Shown here: positions 45,701 through 58,269 of the stretch, piece by piece
Position numbering within the stretch: the first letter of the stretch is position 1
Layout of the letters: each line of letters begins with the position of its first letter
Assembly (NCBI GenBank): GCA_013400975.1
Contig: WBMZ01012196.1
Location: 1 to 64,000 of the forward strand
Source: Atrichornis clamosus
Taxonomy: Eukaryota > Chordata > Aves > Passeriformes > Menuridae
DNA length: 64,000 bases
Direction of reading: 5' to 3'
Made by a program: the position numbers and the translations under genes
Notes under the pieces: generated by a model
The model's database searches: none
Told to the model about the DNA's origin: nothing
The model's input: only the letters and a program-made list of their open reading frames with translations

Positions 45701-48499
45701 GAACAAAGGGCAGCGTCCTCACCAAGGAGAGCACAGCACCTGTGTGAGGTTGAGTAGGAATCCTTTCATTTCCAAGCAGGTCCCTGGGAAACCAGTCAAG
45801 AACGCAAGGCCCAGCCCACACATCTCCTACAGCACACCTTGAGCCAAGGGCTGAGCTGAAATGCATCTCCTGAGCCCACACGTGAGAGCCAGGGGGTGAG
45901 ACCCCGAGTGGGGCTGCCCAGGGCAGCCAGAGCCAGGGGGAACACAGGGAGGAGCAGTACCAAAGCCAGGCAAGACACTTCGTCTGCACATCCTACCCTT
46001 TTGCTGGAGTAATTTAGGAGTTACCAAGCAAAATCAGTCCTTAAAGGAACTCCATCCCCATGTTCCTTGCATTCAGGAGTGTCAGTGGCTGCTGCCATCT
46101 CTTCTTTCACCAGATCATCTCTGTTCTCTTCATCTCTGCTTTCTCCAGCTTCACTCAAACTTTTCCACCACGGCCTCATTACAGATGCTTTTACCAAGGA
46201 ACACCTACATGATTTAATGCCTTTCTGGTGCCTAATCAAGCATTCTACTTAAAGAAGTACTAAATTAGCCTTGCATGTTCCTTGTCAGATCATTAGCCAC
46301 ATTGACTTTTATGCTATTTTCCACTTAAATCTGGGCTTTAAGTGTTTTCTCTCTCCAAGTTGTTCTTAAGCATCATGTGCTATTTATCAAATAAAAGGTC
46401 TCGGTTGCTGCTCTGGTGTCACACTGGGATTTTTGCAGTGTCCTGAAGTGACACTTAGGTGTGAGCTCCTGCCTGCTCTGGGTTGCTGTTTATAGCAACA
46501 GCAAGCACTCAGCCTACTGCAATTTTGGGATTTTTGTCTGTGCCTCCAGGAAAAAGAGGTGATCAGAGTCTGGTGCTTGTGGAAAAGAGATCTTTGGTGT
46601 AGCAGGTTGATAGTTAAATGTCTAACACTACAGACAATCCTTGTTTTGCAGGATGTGTCCCTATGTCCCAAATCAGGGAAATATTTGGTTCTTAGAAAGC
46701 CAAAGGAAGTTCAGTGGTGCTTGCAAGGATGGTTTTGACACAAAAAAAAGTCCTTTACAACTTGCTCCAGGCTGCATAGACACCCATGTGTGAACAACAC
46801 AGACAACTCTGAGAACATGAAAGATTTCTTTCTGCCTTTTTTTTCCTAGCATTTCTTGTTAAAATCCCTGCAAAGTCCCCTGCCTAAAGGGTAATTCCGA
46901 ATTTCCAAGGTTAACAATGCTAACGGCCTCCTGGCCTGTCGGTCTGCATTTTTACACATATCCCAAATGCATCTAATTTACCACTTAAATGCTCTGGTTT
47001 GTACCGGCGAGGGGAAAAAAGCTTCCAAGATCAAACAGAGGGCAGTGTCTGCTAACACCCACAGCTAAAATGTTGTGGAACGGGGCTCATCCTGCAGGGA
47101 GAACAGCTCCTGGAGCAGCAGGAACAGCCTGTGTGGTGCTACCAAAGCTGCAGCCTCAGCCACAGCACTCGCAGAGCCAAATTAATTGTAACAAAAACTA
47201 CTTGTGCCGAAACCCACAAATGTCCTGTCACTGGGAACTTGTCTGAAATGAGTGCAGAGGAGCCTAAAAATTTCCCTTTTCCGGGGAACGAAGGGCACGT
47301 CCTGAGCCAGGAAGGCACTGGACACTGCAAGGAGATAGCAGGAGGGGTGGGAAGCTGAGGTGGCACGGGGGACTGTCCCCTTCAGTGTCCCCAGTAGCCC
47401 AGCAGGAGCTGCAGAAGGGGCTCACCCAACCCGAGCTGCCTCTGCAGCTCTGAGAGCCACTTCTGAGCTGAGGGAGCAGAGGGAACAGGAGCCGTTTCCA
47501 ACAAGCCACGGAGCAGGGGCCATCCCGCCGCATCTTCTCCCACAGAAATCCTGCAGGGGAATGCGGAAGGAGCTTGGGTGGGGGAAGACTTGAAACCTGG
47601 AGTGTTTATGGGTGGCAGGAGAGCACCTGGGAAAGGTGGGCTGGAGGGTTAAGAGGGGAGAGAAGTATCTGGGTGCTCCTGGCAGAGCTCAGGGAGGAGA
47701 ACAGTGGCTGCAGCTGCCTTGGGTTGTGTGGGCTGGGAGGGTTGGATGTTTGTAAGGAGCAATAATAGACAGCAATAACTTCTCAAAGCTGTAGGAAAAC
47801 GCTGGGATCTGGGACAGGCACACTGATGGGAGGCTGGAGAGAGCAGGGATCGAGTGTAAACACAGCCCCTTCGGGCTGGGGGAAGCCTGAGGGGATGTGA
47901 ACACCGATCCCAAGGGCTGCTGGAGCCCCACAGCAGCAGCGTGCTTGCCTCCCCAGCCCCTCCTGCCTGTGTCCCAGGAGAAGGGGGTGTCAGGAGCTGT
48001 CTGTCTCTCCTGCCTGGCAGCTGGCAGCTCTCCTCCTCCCTTATCATCCTTCCCAGCTCCTAGCCAAGTTTTTATGCAAAGCAGAAAAGCCTCATTAAGT
48101 GATGCTGAAAGTACTCCTCTCTTGGTGTTCAAATGTGACAACCATCTAAGTGAGCAAAATGTTCTGGCTGGGTTAATGCCTTGTACAGGTACAAAATGAC
48201 TCTGGAAGGTGCAGAGTGGGGAGGAATCCGGCCTGGGGAGGAAGGTGAGCTGACTGAGCTTGCAAAGTGTGTCAGCCTCAAAGTTGGGAAACAAGCCCAG
48301 ACATCCTCACTGTAACTCTAATACTCAGCTACACATGCCAAGTGCCTTCTGACTTCCCTGACAGAGCTCCAGGGAGCAAATCCAGAAGGACAGTTACGTC
48401 TCCTCTGGTACATCAGCATTTCCTGCAGTCCATGGACAGGCAGAGCTTGCTTTAATGTTCCAAGCCCCATCCATCCAGACTTTGGTGTTGCCCTATGGG
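39761..48499. other. Long intergenic stretch, no gene recognised
   Basis: Nearly 9 kb lack CR1 sequence and any supported exon. It holds short tandem repeats (43880-43926) and AT-rich sections. The longest frames (248 codons at 45096, 201 codons at 47689) lack family similarity and overlap frames on the other strand. Confidence 0.5.
43880..43926. repeat. 15-bp tandem triplication
   Basis: Three copies of a unit like atccttatatccaac, the last with one change (ctatccaac). Confidence 0.8.
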
Positions 48500-48670
48500 A
48501 TTCCTTGGGGTCTGGTCCTCAGGCCAGAGCGTCAGCTGGTGTTCAAAAGGCATTTGGACAACGCTCTCACGCACAGGGTGGGGCTTTTGGGGTTGTCCTG
48601 TGCAGGGCCAGAAGCTGGACTGATGATCTTTGTGGGTCCCTTCCAGCTCAGGATATTCCAAGATTTTAAA
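48500..48670 (+). mobile_element. CR1 LINE 3' end, SINE-tail subfamily
   Basis: The words ggcatttggacaacgctc, tgcagggccagaagctgg and gggtcccttccagctcagg occur, with a degenerate tail atattccaagattt. Confidence 0.8.
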
Positions 48671-49199
48671 CCAGGCAGCTCTGTTGCAGCCAAAGGTGCT
48701 GCTGCAATTTATCCCAGGTGAGTTTGTCCTGCAATTCCTCATGTCTGGAAGTCCCTCTTTCCATCCCTTTTGGGAGCATCTGACCTGTCAAGCATCAGCT
48801 CAGACCAAATCCTTGTGGAAGAGATGTTGTGTTCAGGCAAATGGATGGGAACTGGAGCAACACGAGCCATGAGCTGGGGGCCCAGAGAGTCTCGAGAGAC
48901 CAGGGCACCTCTGGAAGGGATCCAAAGGACCAGGGTGCCACGGGGCTTTGGCTCTGATTTTTTTTTCTCTCTGTAAAGTGCTGTGCTGATGGTGGGGTGG
49001 GAGCAGAGAGCCAGGACAGCACGTGTGCACCTCCAGGGAGGCCTCTCTACCTGGGCAGGTACAGGCAGCACGAGCACCTCAAACTGCTGGCAGCCTTCAC
49101 AGCAGGGGGGAACTGCAAATTGTGATTAATCAGCTCTAGGTATCAGAAAAAGAAGCACTGAGATGAAGATTCACAAATTAAAGCCACTCTGGACTTTGT

Positions 49200-49268
49200 G
49201 CTCTTTTGGGGGGCTGGAGGAGCNCTTGCCAGTGGGTCTCCCTTGCTCTTTTGGGGGGCTGGAGGAGC
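49200..49268. repeat. 24-bp duplication flanking an N
   Basis: The 24-mer starting gctcttttggggggctgg occurs at 49200-49223 and again at 49245-49268. An ambiguous base (N) at 49224 immediately follows the first copy. Confidence 0.8.
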
Positions 49269-50505
49269 AGAAGTGATAACACCACTGAGCACAGAAAGCT
49301 CTGGGTTCTGCTGCTGGAAGTCAGGAACTTTCAGCTGCTGGGGGAGGATTCTCCTGGACTGGTGTTTGAGTGAATCCCAAACACCTCAGAGCACCTGCTG
49401 CCTCAAAAATGGGGTTGGACAAGGATTATTTCTTCCCTTTTTTGTAATTCCTTTATTATGGAGGTCTCCAAAGGTTACAGAGGTGGCACTTGTGTGGCTG
49501 GGTCTTGCACTGGGAGCACGGATTCAATTGCTTCTCCTCTGCTTATGCCATGTAAAAATTGTTTTCATCTGTCTACTGCTGGGCTGTGGTGGAAAGCAGA
49601 GTAGAGGATGTATAACTGCAGAATTTGTCAGATAAACCAGTGTTTAAACATCCCTCCTCACTGCATCCCATCCCGTCTCTTCTCCCTGCTGCTTGTCTCA
49701 TTCAGGATATTATTAACTCCGTCTGTGTGGTCATGGCTCTGCTCACAGCACAGCATTAAACCAAATGCAGCAACAGCTGCTTGAGATGCAGCAAAATTCA
49801 TCTCTGTGCTCTATTAACTGGAGGCCTTGGGCCCACACCAGCGAGAAGGTAAAAAGCAATTCGTACAGGAAAGCTGGAAAATGAAATCTGTTGTGCCAGA
49901 GAGGAAGGTTTAGGCCACATGAGAATCCATTTCCTCCAGCAGTCCCTGCTGTCATTCCTCCTTCCAGCAAGGACATGGTGACAGGGAGATGCTGGCTTGG
50001 AGTCTTCATTCAGCTGCCCAGGTGAGCAGCTATTCAGAACTTACTATGAATTCAGTTATCTTAATATAGTTTAGGCTGAATGAAGATATTTTTATTCCAG
50101 GCTAAATGAGGTGTTTTTAATGTCAGCTGCTAAATTATCTCATGTAATCCACTCGCCGCCTCCTGCTGAAGCAATGACTGTCTGCGCTTGGGAGAGACAG
50201 AATAATTTCCCTGCAAATGTCTTCAGAGCTGCACGACAGTGACCTTACTCTGAGACTTGTTGCAGAGGTGCTGCTGAGCTGCCAGGAGCAAAAATCCCTT
50301 CCCAAGTCCAGGGAGGGTCCAAGAGGCAAAATAATCCAGGTGAGGGCTGAGATTTGTTGCTGGCTCTGCCACTGATCTGTGGAGGAATCATTTCCTCACT
50401 CACCACTTAGCTTTTATTTAGCTTTCACCAGCTTGTATTGAATGGGAATCTCATGTATAGTATTTAGAGGCAGAAACTGGATGGGGTGGGCAGCTCTAGC
50501 TCAGG

Positions 50506-50630
50506 TCACAGAATCCCAAACTGGTTTGGGTTGGAAGGGACCTTAAAAACCATCTTGTTCCACCCCTTCCCATGGGCAGGGACACCTTCCACTAGACCAG
50601 GTTGCTGCAAGCCCCATCCAGTGAGCCTAG
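50506..50630 (-). mobile_element. CR1 LINE 3' end
   Basis: The words cagaatcccaaactggtttg, aaaccatcttgttccacc, and cactagaccaggttgctgc mark an antisense CR1 end. Confidence 0.9.
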
Positions 50631-52679
50631 ATCCAGGTTCAGGCTGGTAATTCAGGAACGGCCACTAACTGTGCCCATGGACTGAGGCCAGCTTTCATCT
50701 CCAGAGTGTTTGGCTCCTGATGGCAGCAGGAGAAAGGATGCTGCAGAAGGAGAAAGGATGCTGCAGAAGGAGAAAGGATGCTGCACCAGGAGCGAGCCTG
50801 AGGCTCAGCCTCCTCTTCTCCTCTTCCCAGCTGGCAGCATTTCCCTCTTCTCTCAAAGCAATGCACTGAATCATTCCATGTGTGTGTGGACATGTGTGTG
50901 GAGCAGTGATTCCTGCAAGCCCTTCACCCTCTGGAGGTTGCCAAGACCACAGCCACTTATTTGGTGTCTTCAGTGTTATCCCAGCACTGTCCATGTCCAG
51001 GCAGGAAGCAGCTGGGATAAGGGGCTGGAGCTCTGGTGTGTCTGTGCCACATCTGTGGCAGAGCTGGCGTGTCCCCAGGTGCCCAGGTGTGGTGCTGTGC
51101 TCGGGGTGGGTGGTTTGGATCTGCTGGATTATCCACGTCATGGCCCTGCAGCAGCTTTGCTGCCTCTTAACACCGAGTTAAGTCCCTGAGGGAGCGAGCC
51201 CTTCCTACTCCCTTTGCTTCCACGGAGTGAGGTCGTTCTTCAGGTGAGAGCAAACCTGGCTGGAAACAGGCTGGGCACGTTTTATCCTTTGGAAGTGGCT
51301 TGGGCTGAGCAAACCAAGGTACTCCTGCATCCGGAAAGAAATTATGCAGAGAAAGAGAGAGTGGGGTTACGCACAGGGTGTTTAACATTCCCGGCAGTGC
51401 CGGCTGCAGGGCGAGCTGCTCCTCCTGCATGGCTGGGAGCTCCGGGAGGGACACAAAGGCAGCTCCTGGGAAAGGAATAACATCATTCCCTACAGTAATC
51501 CTGGTGGCTTTACCTTTTGCATCTAAAGTGATGACATCAGGTGCCACCTAGTGTAAACCCTTTCCCTTAAAGCAGATGTGACTCCATCCAGGTTTGTTAT
51601 TTCTTCCTTTCCCTGCTTTGATATGCAGGGTCTGACATCCTCAGCTTCTGTAACAAAAGCAATTCAGTCCTTTCCCGGGAGATTCTGCAGTTAAAACCTC
51701 ACCAAGTGCCTGCTGGTGCTGTCTGCAGTGCTAAAGGGAGGGTTGGAGAAGTGCAGGGGTCCCAGACCTACACCAACAGCTATGCCATAGCCCAGCTGGG
51801 GAAAGCCAGGAGGAATGGGGTGGGGTGGGATGGATGGGCCGTGGAGTTGAGTCTGGGGAATGGTGTGGCTGCTCTGGGCTGCCCCAGCTGCCCCTGGACA
51901 GGTCTCCTCCCTCTGTGGCATCTGCAAATTGGTTGTGGAAGTGGTTTGTTACAGGGAGGAGAGACTGATCTGATCCAGCCTGTGCTGAACTCAGCCGGAG
52001 GTGTTCCCTCCCCTTGGACAGGGGGTGTTTGTGTCCCTGCCCAGTGCCCTGCCCAGGGTTTCAGGGTGTGAGGGCTGATTTCACGTCCCTCCCAGCCCTG
52101 CTGCTGCTGGGTATTCCTGGGCACCCCCTGGTCGCTGGGGAGGGAATTCCAGCCCTTCCAACCCGCCCATCACCAGCAGGTTCCCTGGGCAGCGAGGGCA
52201 GAAGGCTGAAACCACCCTCTGGGAGCTGACATAAAAACAGCTGGCGCAGATTAGTGCAGCATGTGTCTGTAAATATTTATTCTTTTCACTCCTGCCAGTT
52301 CTTACAAGAACCAGTGACTCCTTGTGCTGCAAAGGTGTTTTCTGCTTATTGAACTGGAGTGCAGCTGCTCGGACAGAGAGGCACAGCCCCAAAATCCATG
52401 TCCAGAGGTGCAATTCCAGTTCTTTGTGCAAGGGTGACTAGAAAATACCCAGTTTAACCCTAGTCTGAGTTGTAAAGTCGTGTGGAAAATTAGGGAAGGA
52501 TGAGTTGATGCCTTGAAGAGTTTGCACCGGGAGATTCCGCTTTCCTGAGGACACAGGGAAGGGAAGGGCTGGGATCAGTTCGTGTGGGAGAGCTTTGCTT
52601 GGAGCAAATCTCCTGGATCTGGAGCTTCCAGGGCAAGGCAATCCTGCCTCGGGGGAGGAGAATAAATATTTAAAAATGT
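50631..52679. other. No gene recognised
   Basis: Unique sequence apart from the 21-bp triplication at 50728. Open frames are on both strands and not protein-like. Confidence 0.5.
50728..50790. repeat. 21-bp tandem triplication
   Basis: Three copies of ggagaaaggatgctgcagaa, the third ending ccagg. The period of 21 keeps an ORF frame open, but nothing else suggests coding. Confidence 0.85.
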
Positions 52680-52870
52680 AATCAGAGTCATTGGGGAAAT
52701 GTGACAGGATTTAAACGATGACATAACACGCTTGTCTTGTCTTTGCTGCCTGTGCTAATGAGCGTGAATTGAGAGCATTAGCGATCTATCCACGGGCATT
52801 AGCGTGTGTGAGTCAGGGGATCGCAGCCCTAATTAGTCTCATCCTCTGCTGGCAGCGAAGCCACTTGCCA
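52680..52870. promoter_or_regulatory. Candidate conserved non-coding element with TAAT-type sites
   Basis: This repeat-free stretch has three copies of CATTAGC, one inverted, at 52754-52760, 52776-52782 and 52797-52803. It also has a palindromic CTAATTAG at 52829-52836. Such words are core binding sites of homeodomain proteins. No coding frame fits. The regulatory role is inferred from motif density only. Confidence 0.4.
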
Positions 52871-54545
52871 GCCCGCTGCTCTGGAGTTACTCAGGCTTTG
52901 GCACAGCTCTAGCCATCACCTACACCTGGTTGTAGCGGGGTTTTATCATCCTTGTCTCCCTAAGAGAAAGCTGAGCACTTTTTCCCGTCTTCTGGCAAGT
53001 TTCAGAAATGTGATGACATCTCTGAGAGTGTTTTTGGATATGTTTTCTATTGGCCGTTTGTCACTTTAGGAGGACTTTAAGCATTCAAACCCGCTTCTTC
53101 TTTTTTCTTTTTCTTTTCTATTTCTTTTTTTTTCTAAAACTATTATTTGTCCCCCCAAATGCCTCATTTCTTCAAGAAAAAGGGAGTTGTTGGGCCAGAA
53201 GCAAACAAGTAAAAGCCCACGGAGAAAGGATCCAGGATTCAAGCTTGTCCTGACTGTTTTTCCTACCTCTCCATGTTCCCAATTCCTCTCACGGTGGGAT
53301 TTTCAGTGGAACCTCACAGATTCCCATCAGAAGGTCTGTCCTGCTCACAGGGGATGTGTGGTGGGTGCTGGGAGGGAATGGAGGCTTTGCTGCTCAGCCA
53401 GCCGTGCTCCTTGGGCAAGAGGTTGCTCCTCTGGCATCTCCCAGCATCTCCCTGATGGTAGGAAATTAATTTTGAAAAAATCAAATGGCTGATATGATGG
53501 ATTAGATGTCTTTGCCCCACTACATTTAATCAATGGCAGTGGGTATTTATTACATTATGTACTACGAATCAATAGTGATTAGTACCTCATTAACCTTTTC
53601 TTTCCTCTTGATTGTGTTCCTGCAGTAACAGAGCCCAGGGCTCTGCATCCCTCTCCAGCCTGGCAGGATGGGTTTGCAGGCTGCAGGAGACGAGAGCTGA
53701 GGCTCTGGATGAAGAGTGTGACCCTGCAGCCCTATTATTCTCTGAGTAAGTGGAGGAAGCTCGGTGTAAATCACCCCCACCAGGAGAGAGATGCTCGTGG
53801 AGAGGTTCCAGGCTGCCACGCTGGCAAAGATCTCAATCCTGTGTTCCTGTGGCAATGCTTGAACGGGGAGCAAAACTCTCAGCAGTGCAAAACTGGGGTG
53901 GGGAATTGAGGATGGGAGAATTTCCCGGTGCCCTGGCAGTGCTCCAGGGCTGTCACAGCAGGAGTGGCTGCTCCCTGATGACTTTTTCGTGTTGCACTTC
54001 CCCCCGGGACACGGACAGTCTCTCTCAGAACAGGTGCACCAGGAAGGAGGCAGTGTCAGTGGGCGGCTGTAAGGAATGACCCCCTTCCTGCCCTGGAGTT
54101 TGTCCCCCACCTCTGTGCAGTCAGATTTTGAAGCTGAGTTATCCTGCTGGCAGGGCTGAGCTGTGCTCCTGATGCAAACCTGCAGGGATAGTTTGTACCA
54201 CTGCAGTCACTTCCACCACTGCAGAAAACCTGCTTGGGAACCCATAAATCCTGCCAGACTGACAGGCTTCCACAACCAGTAGACTGATAAATTTATTTGA
54301 ATTAAATAAATGTTTTCAAATTAGATAAATACCTTCAAATGAGATTAGCTCCGTGTGAGTTTGTCAATTCTCAGTGTGAGTGAAGCCCCTGACTTTCCCA
54401 CCTGCTGGGAGGCTGAACTCCTGCAAATGAGCTCTGCAGCGCTCGGGTCTGTTCTGAAATGGATGGATTTATTAACAGAGCTTCTCAGAAAGGGACTGTC
54501 CTTCCCCCAAATTCATTGGGTGCTCTCCAGCCAGCCCCTGACATA
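52871..54545. other. No gene recognised
   Basis: Contains a pyrimidine tract near 53092-53135 and AT-rich sequence near 54280-54340. No exon or named repeat was identified. Confidence 0.5.
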
Positions 54546-54993
54546 AGAAGGCTGTGGAGCTGCTGGAGTGAGTCCAGAGGACACTGGAGCTGCTCTGAGG
54601 GCTGGAGCCCCTCTGCTCTGGAGACAGAGAGCTGGAGATGTTCAGTCTGGAGAAGAGAAGGCTCCAGGCAGACCTTCTGCTGCCTAAAGGGGCTCCAGGA
54701 GAGCTGGAGAGGGACTTTGGACAAGGGATGGAGGGACAGAACACAGGGAATGGCTTCCCACTGCCAGAGGGCAGGGTTAGAGGGGATATTGGGAAGGAAT
54801 CCTTCCCTGTGAGGGTGGGGAGGCCCTGGCACAGGTTGCCCAGAGAAGCTGTGGCTGCCCCATCCCTGGCAGTGTCCAAGGCCAGGTTGGACGGGGCTTG
54901 GAGCACCCTGGGAGAGTGGAAGGTGTCCCTGTCCGTGGCAGGGGGCGGAATGGGATGAGCTTTAAGGCCAACCCAAAGCATTCCATGGTTCTA
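54546..54993 (+). mobile_element. CR1 LINE 3' fragment
   Basis: Sense CR1 runs from ctgctctgagggctggag and agcccctctgctctgg through tattgggaaggaatccttcc and tgtccaaggccaggttgg to cattccatggttctat. Confidence 0.94.
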
Positions 54994-55415
54994 TCAGTAA
55001 AGCATCCCAGCCTGTGTGTGATGTGCTGCACTCTGAGAGGAGCCGAGGCTCTGGCGTGCAGACCCCCAGCACGATGCAGTCCCTGCCTGCAGGGTGGACA
55101 CCGGGCTGGGCAGGAGGAGAACTCAGGGTTGGAGGCACCAGTTTGCACCGTGGCACCCCCTGTGCACAAGGCCAGCCCCAGATCCTCCATAAAGACAACG
55201 CCGAGGACAAAGAGTCTGTGCTCTCCCTTCCATCCCTCAACTTCCCGTGCAAATCCAGCCAGTCCTCTGCCACTCAGCTCATCTGGGTGGGAACACTGGA
55301 CTTGCGCGACAATTTCTGCGGTGTTAATAAAGCCAGTCCTGTGGAGAAAGTTATTTCCACCCCTAGGCTGGCTCCTGCTGTGTGTGCTTCCTACACCACG
55401 GCTCCAGAGCCTTCA

Positions 55416-55545
55416 CAGAATCATAAAATCATAGCATGGTCTTGGGATCATGGAATCACAGAATGGTTTGGGTTGGAAGGGACCTTAAAGCTCATCCAGT
55501 TCCAACCTCCTGCCATGGGCAGGGACACCTTCCAGGTTCATGAGA
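55416..55545 (-). mobile_element. CR1 LINE 3' end with expanded tail octamers
   Basis: Several tail repeats (cagaatcataaaatcatag, tcatggaatcacagaat) precede ggtttgggttggaaggg. The body ends abruptly at about 55545. Confidence 0.92.
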
Positions 55546-57562
55546 CTTCACCTCTCATATCCAAGGACATTCAGCCCTTGGGAACAGACTCTGTGTCCTT
55601 AATACACCAAATTTAACAGCCAAGGTGCCCAAACCAGAGAGCAGGCACCGACCCAGGCTGATCCTCTGCCAGTGTCGGCTCTGCCTGCCCAGGACACCCA
55701 GGCCCACATCGTGACTTACCCATGATTTGTGCTGGGCATTAAAAAAAAAAAAATAAAAGCTGATGACGCAAGTGGCTTCTTCTTTCAGGCATTTCAACCA
55801 GGACTGGAGAGTGCATAAGTGCAAGAAATTGCCAGAGAGGGGAGGAGGTTTGCAGCTCTTAAATCATCTGGCTCTGCGATGCAGGGTTACACTCGGTGGT
55901 GTTGGCACAGGGGAGAGATCACTGCAGGCAAATCAGGGTGAAACTTCTGCTCATTGGAGAGGCTTCTTCATCCGAAAATGGAGCAAGTGTAGGTTTGGTT
56001 TCATTGAGCTGCTTTGACTTAGGGTTTTAATAAGTGTCACAGCATTCCAATGGCTTTAAATCAAAATATTGCTGGTGAAACTATTGCTTTCTGTTTGATT
56101 TAAGGTTTTAATCCAGACTGATAAACACTAATCTTGTGGTGTCCACCCCATGGAAACAGTGTCTCAGTGGTTTGGAGTTAAATCCTCATATCTGATCTTC
56201 TCTTGCATGATGGAAACCAACAAATTCCCACTCAAATGAAGCTGTCTCAGGCTGGCATTGCTCAGGGACAGTCTGAGTGTGGCACTGAGCAGAGGAGATT
56301 TGTGGATATGCAAATATAGAAGCATTTAAGAAATGTCAGAGTTTCCTACCCCCTCTGCCTGCTTGGACCCTGCTCTTCAGGATCTATCCCAGCTGCTGTC
56401 TGGGATGTGTCACACTGAGCTTGGTCTGATTAAGCACAGCAACACCCATTAATTGGAAACATTCCCGTTGCGAGCGGAACATTCCTGTTATGCTCATAAC
56501 TCTGAGCTTAAAAAATCTCCCTCGAAATGATGATTTCTCACTGCTCCTACGGCTTTTCTTCAAATCCAACTTCTGCCTGTTATATCTGGAGCTGAGGAGA
56601 TGGAGCACGAGTCTGCTGCCCGTGCTGCTCTCTGCCAGGAACTTGTGTCTGAACTGTGGTGGCTTCAGCTCTGCTGCAGGAGGAACAGTGCAGGGCCAGG
56701 GCACCCAGGAATTCTGCTGGAAAACCCTCTGGATGCTTTCCCCCGTGTGCTGGCTCTCTCTCTGTGAGCCCTCTCAGCTGATTCCTGCCCATGCTGAGGA
56801 AAGCACATGTCCAAGCTGTGCAAACCAGCCCAGCCGGCCAGGGACAGAGGATTGGGAGCCAATCTGCTAAACAGGGATTTAGCCAGGAGGCAGCCCTGGC
56901 TGCCAGGCCAGCCATCTCCTAATACTCTCTTAAGCAGCACAGGCAGCTGCTGCTTCCTCCCTGGCCTTCCTCACAGTTCACCTCAGTCCTCCAACTGCAG
57001 CAAGGCATTTCCAACCAGAATTAGGTTCTGTTGGCTTCTTGCTACAGTGCCTTTTAATTAGGAGCACAGCTGCTCTGGAAACACGGAGCTCACTTTTCAA
57101 AGAGTGCCTCTGGAAAGTGATTACAGTGGATTAAAGCAGAAAGGTTAGGCAATTTATTCAGGTGGCACTTAGCAAACGCATCGGATTATTTGGTGCTGCA
57201 AGGATGGTTTAAAAAACTCGAATAACACCTTTTGGGCTCCTGCTGGCCTTGAGGCACTCTGCTGTGCAAGGCAGGTGTTGGAGCTGAAAGGTTGTTTGGG
57301 AATTGAGCCCACGCAGTGTCCAACTGGTCCAGAGCTCTCCACTGTGTGTGAGGGGGCTGGGGCTCCACGGCCAGTGTGGCCTCTCCAGTTAACAGAGGTC
57401 CAGGCCAGCCAGGAGTTGCCCCAGGAATTATTGTGGCCTCTCAGTGTTCATAATCTTGGCTCCAGAGCATCACTGACCTGAGTGTCTGCAGGGTGATGCT
57501 GTTTGTACCTGCCATTGATCTTCCATCGTGAGCATTTGCTGCAGAGCTCCCTTTCCAAATCA
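55546..57562. other. No gene recognised
   Basis: An A-tract at 55741-55753 is followed by unique sequence. The 126-codon frame at 56490-56870 has no recognised relative and overlaps an antisense frame. Confidence 0.5.
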
Positions 57563-57640
57563 TCACAGAATCCCAGAATCATTTGGCTTGGAAAAGACCC
57601 CCGAGATCATCGAGTCCAACCTGTGACTGACCCCCACCTT
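57563..57640 (-). mobile_element. CR1 LINE 3' end, short diverged subfamily
   Basis: The tail cacagaatcccagaatcat is followed by ttggcttggaaaagac and gatcatcgagtccaacctg. Confidence 0.8.
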
Positions 57641-58269
57641 ATGCCATGTGCTGTTCCCTCTCAACTGCCTGGCTTTAGCCTTTTAGCTTTTCCAGCACTG
57701 GAAGGGACAAAGCCCCCAGAAATGCATCAGATTCACTGCAAAGCTGAGGTTCCTGGAGTAGACCTCAATCCTTTCCTTCTCCAAAGGAAAAGCAGTGGGA
57801 GACCCCGCCTGGACAGTGTGTAGTAAAGATCCAAGTTATCAGTGTGTGAATAATCCAAATGTAAAACTTCTCTGAGGCATCACATCCAAAGGGGAGCCTC
57901 AGAGCTGGCCTATAGGCAAAGGTGGATGGGACCCCCCCAGGATGAGCAGTCTCTGCTGGCAGGGCTGTAGTGGCAGCAAGAAAACAGAATTCTTTCCAAA
58001 CCCAGCCACTCCTGTGGATGCTGTGTGTTTTTCCGCTGGGTAGCATCAGATTGAAGTTGTCTTGGAACTGGGAAATGGCTTTGTGATACTTTCAAGGACC
58101 AAATGCCACCAGTGGGCAGCTTTGGCCATCGAACACCCCTGGTGGCTCTGCTTTGGGCACTGCTGTGCTCTGCTGAAGAGGGAAGCCATGGATGCGCTGC
58201 TCCAGTCTGGAGCTAGCGCAGAGCAGGGACACCTCTTGCTGCATCTGCTTGTGCTAACACACTAAGAGC

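Noticed and set aside
46021..46239. Minus-strand frame with an acidic, protein-like stretch
   Set aside because: It looked hydrophilic and exon-like, but I recognised no family and no acceptor/donor pair in phase; too weak to call.
56490..56870. 126-codon plus-strand ORF starting MLITLSLKN
   Set aside because: No homology recognised, overlapping antisense frame, no promoter or splice evidence.
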